Origin: Streptomyces dioscori | Lineage (GTDB): Bacteria; Actinomycetota; Actinomycetes; Streptomycetales; Streptomycetaceae | Direction of reading: 5' to 3' | Assembly: GCF_003024195.1 (NCBI RefSeq) | Contig: NZ_KZ679052.1 | Location: 124,001-188,000 of the forward strand | Length of the DNA stretch: 64,000 nt | Shown: piece after piece, positions 60,062 through 64,000 of the stretch | Position numbering within the stretch: the first letter of the stretch is position 1 | Layout of the letters: each line of letters begins with the position of its first letter | The notes under the pieces: model-generated | Told to the model about the DNA's origin: nothing | Database searches by the model: none | The model's input: only the letters and a program-made list of their open reading frames with translations | Made by a program: the position numbers and the translations under genes

Positions 60062-60924
60062 CGGGCGCGCGTGGTGAGAGTGGCGTGAGTGGTGCGAGCG
60101 GCGGGCTGCTCGAAGGCCAGGTGGCGCTGATCACCGGCGCCTCGGGCGGCCTCGGGCGGGGGATCGCGCTCCGGTTCGCGGCGGCGGGCGCGGCCGTGGC
60201 CGTCCACTTCCGTACGAACGCGCGGGCGGCGGACGAAGTCGTCACCCGCATCGCGGACTCGGGCGGCCGAGCGGTGGCCCTGCGGGCCGATCTGACCGTG
60301 GAGTCCGAGTGCCACCGGGTGGTGCGCGAGGCCGCGGACTGGGGAGGCGGCGCACTGACGGCCCTGGTCAACAACGCGGGCGTCCAACCGGTCCGGGAAC
60401 TGCCCGGCATGACGCTGGCGGACTGGCGGGCGGTGGCCGACGCCAACGTGTCGAGCGTGTTCGCGTGCACGCAGGCCGCCGCCGAACTGATGCGGGACGC
60501 GAGAGACGCGAGAGATATGAGAGATGTGAGAGACGCGAGAGATGCAGGGGACGATGCCGGTGGACGTGTGCGCAGCATCACCCACATCGCGTCCATCGAG
60601 GCCACGCACCCCGCCCCGCACCACGCCCACTACTCCGCGTCGAAGGCGTCCGTCGTCATGCACGCGCGCTCGGCGGCCCTGGAGTACGGTCCCTACGGAA
60701 TCCGCGTGAACACCGTCTCCCCGGGACTCATCGACCGCGAGGGCCTCGCACAGGCCTGGCCGGAGGGCGTACGACGCTGGCAGCAGGCGGTACCCACCGG
60801 GAGGCTGGGGCGCCCGGAGGACGTGGGCGACGCCTGCGTGTTCCTCGCCTCGCCGATGGCCTCCTGGATCACCGGGCACGACCTGGTCGTGGACGGGGGT
60901 GTCTCGGCGCGGCCGACGTGGTGA
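60058..60924 (+). CDS. Short-chain dehydrogenase/reductase
   Basis: 288 residues, GTGA overlap with the cupin. ALITGASGGLGRG is the NAD(P) Rossmann motif, LVNNAGVQ follows, and SIEATHPAPHHAHYSASK gives catalytic Ser, Tyr and Lys; the end VVDGGVSARPTW is typical. An expansion of RDARDMRDV-type repeats (about 145-165) interrupts the fold near the subunit interface. Fourth gene of an apparent operon starting at the iron box, so possibly linked to the same pathway. Confidence 0.88.
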   Translation: MTGARGESGVSGASGGLLEGQVALITGASGGLGRGIALRFAAAGAAVAVHFRTNARAADEVVTRIADSGGRAVALRADLTVESECHRVVREAADWGGGALTALVNNAGVQPVRELPGMTLADWRAVADANVSSVFACTQAAAELMRDARDARDMRDVRDARDAGDDAGGRVRSITHIASIEATHPAPHHAHYSASKASVVMHARSAALEYGPYGIRVNTVSPGLIDREGLAQAWPEGVRRWQQAVPTGRLGRPEDVGDACVFLASPMASWITGHDLVVDGGVSARPTW

Positions 60925-61107
60925 AGGGGCTAGCGGGTCGGTCGGACGGGTCGGACGGGTCGGACGGGTCGAACGGTGAGCGGGTTGAACAACGTGCCGC
61001 GTACATCCGTACTCCCGCAGAGGTCACTTCCGCAGAGGCCACGGACGAACGCGCGACGAGCACGAGAAGCAGCACGGAAAGCAGCACGGAAAGCAGGGAG
61101 AGCCGAC
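60925..61107. repeat. 10-bp and 13-bp tandem repeats before copper gene
   Basis: 60935-60973 has GGTCGGACGG-type units; 61057-61099 has AAGCAGCACGG-type units. Both lie between the SDR stop and the CopC/CopD start. Confidence 0.75.
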
Positions 61108-63168
<2,061 letters not shown>

Positions 63169-63174
63169 CCTGCG

Positions 63175-63262
63175 GAGACGGCCGGAGGGTCGGAGGGTCG
63201 GAGGGCCAGACGGCCAGACGGCCAAACGGCCGGAGGGCCAGACGGTCAGCCGGCCGCGCTGA
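63175..63262. repeat. 8-bp tandem repeat (CGGAGGGT / CAGACGGC)
   Basis: About ten head-to-tail units of 8 bp between the convergent copper and aldo/keto reductase genes; it may also serve as a structured 3' region. Confidence 0.8.
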
Positions 63263-63292
63263 CCCGCCGAGGCGGCCGCCGGTCCCGGGATG

Positions 63293-64000
63293 TCACCAGG
63301 TCGGCATGATCGCCTCGGGGTAGCGGGACCCGGCGGCCCCCCTGGGCAGGATCTCCTGGACGCGGGCCAGGTCCTGCGGGGTGAGCGTGACGTCCGCGGC
63401 GGCCACGTTCTCGGCGAGGCGCTCCGGGCTGCGGGTGCCCGGGATCGGGACGACGTCGTCGCCCTGGGCCAGCAGCCAGGCCAGGGCCAACTGCGTGACC
63501 GAGATTCCCTTGCCCGCCGCGAGGGCGGTCAGTTCGCGGATGGCGGTCAGGTTCCGCTCGTAGTTGCCGGGCTGCCAGCGGTCGTCCCAGCTGCGCATGT
63601 CGTCGGCGGGGTACTCGGCGGCGGGCCGCACGGTGCCGGTCAGGAACCCCCGCCCGAGCGGCGAATACGGTACGAATCCGATGCCCAGCTCACGCACCAC
63701 GGGCAGGACGTCGGCCTCGACGGCCCGCTCGAACACGGAGTACTCGGTCTGCAGCACCGACACCGGGTGGACGGCGTGGGCGCGCCGGAGGATGTCGGGC
63801 CCGGCCTCGCTCAGCCCGAGGTACCGGACCTTGCCTTCGGCGATCAGCTCGCCGATCGTGCCCGCCACGTCCTCGATGGGTACATCCGGGTCGACGCGGT
63901 GCTGGTACAGCACGTCGATGTGGTCGGTGCCGAGGTGACGCAGGCTGTTCTCGGTGACCGCACGGATGTGCTCGGGACGGCTGTTGAGGGCGTAGCCCTC
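63293..64000 (-). CDS. Aldo/keto reductase, 5' truncated by window edge
   Basis: The frame is open to the window end, so the gene starts beyond 64000. HLGTDHIDVLYQHRVDPDVPIEDVAGTIGELIAEGKVRYLGLSEA and GIGFVPYSPLGRGFLTGTV, then VVPIPGTRSPERLAEN, are standard for AKR TIM-barrel oxidoreductases of the AKR13/YakC type. The active-site Asp/Tyr/Lys belong to the missing part. NADPH-dependent; substrate unknown. Confidence 0.9.
   Translation of the reverse strand, partial: EGYALNSRPEHIRAVTENSLRHLGTDHIDVLYQHRVDPDVPIEDVAGTIGELIAEGKVRYLGLSEAGPDILRRAHAVHPVSVLQTEYSVFERAVEADVLPVVRELGIGFVPYSPLGRGFLTGTVRPAAEYPADDMRSWDDRWQPGNYERNLTAIRELTALAAGKGISVTQLALAWLLAQGDDVVPIPGTRSPERLAENVAAADVTLTPQDLARVQEILPRGAAGSRYPEAIMPTW

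Overview
This window is high-GC actinobacterial chromosome, almost certainly Streptomyces. The evidence is GC-rich codon use with frequent GTG starts, tightly overlapping stop/start junctions, a SigF/SigN-type sigma pair, a subtilisin-inhibitor-like secreted protein, a perfect Streptomyces parS site, a DmdR-type iron box and the element-borne gene set of an actinomycete integrative and conjugative element (AICE). From memory only, the order sigma pair / tRNA-adenosine deaminase / uracil phosphoribosyltransferase resembles the oriC-proximal core of S. coelicolor; I could not align it.

Layout. 1-6.1 kb: the end of an acyl-CoA ligase, a parS site inside a terminator-like palindrome, and a giant PAS/kinase-like/receiver protein whose kinase core looks degenerate. 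6.4-9.3 kb: protease inhibitor, tRNA-Ser(GCU), tRNA-Arg(ACG), a lipoprotein and a DUF2797 protein. 9.5-16.9 kb: an amidohydrolase, then a response regulator/histidine kinase pair followed by two membrane glycosyltransferases, with similar direct repeats in front of the regulator and in front of the glycosyltransferases. 17-24.2 kb: two efflux units, MFS + TetR and MarR + MFS, each with visible operators; the second MFS carries extracytoplasmic carboxypeptidase-regulatory-like domains shared with a neighbouring YceI protein. 24.5-28.6 kb: small envelope proteins and the two SigB-type sigma factors.

28.7-46.5 kb is foreign: two related AICEs stacked in the 3' end of tRNA-Ser(CGA). The left one is a remnant (3' end of rep, origin-like repeats, xis, frameshifted int, one DUF4145 gene). 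The right one looks complete: attL; a leftward HTH + PP2C gene pair; a rightward transfer operon (DUF6284, a PycTM-like membrane protein, spread proteins, TraB translocase); a repeat cluster that may be clt; a C5-methyltransferase-like gene, prim-pol and DUF3631 ATPase; origin-like repeats; xis and int; a TRADD-N-associated-like membrane protein; and attR within the intact tRNA. The two elements carry the same ten-copy repeat organisation but differ by one base in the repeat word, and each has a different gene in the slot between int and the tRNA.

46.5-64 kb returns to core genes: tadA and partner, a 1.3-kb gene-free stretch of tandem repeats, upp, a LytR_C protein, a ParB-fold-like small protein, HerA-like ATPase, HdeD, a HhH-GPD protein, a siderophore-interacting protein divergent across an iron box from a penicillin-acylase/GNAT fusion, a cupin, an SDR, a CopC/CopD copper protein and the end of an aldo/keto reductase. 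Many genes in this last part contain expanded in-frame simple repeats.
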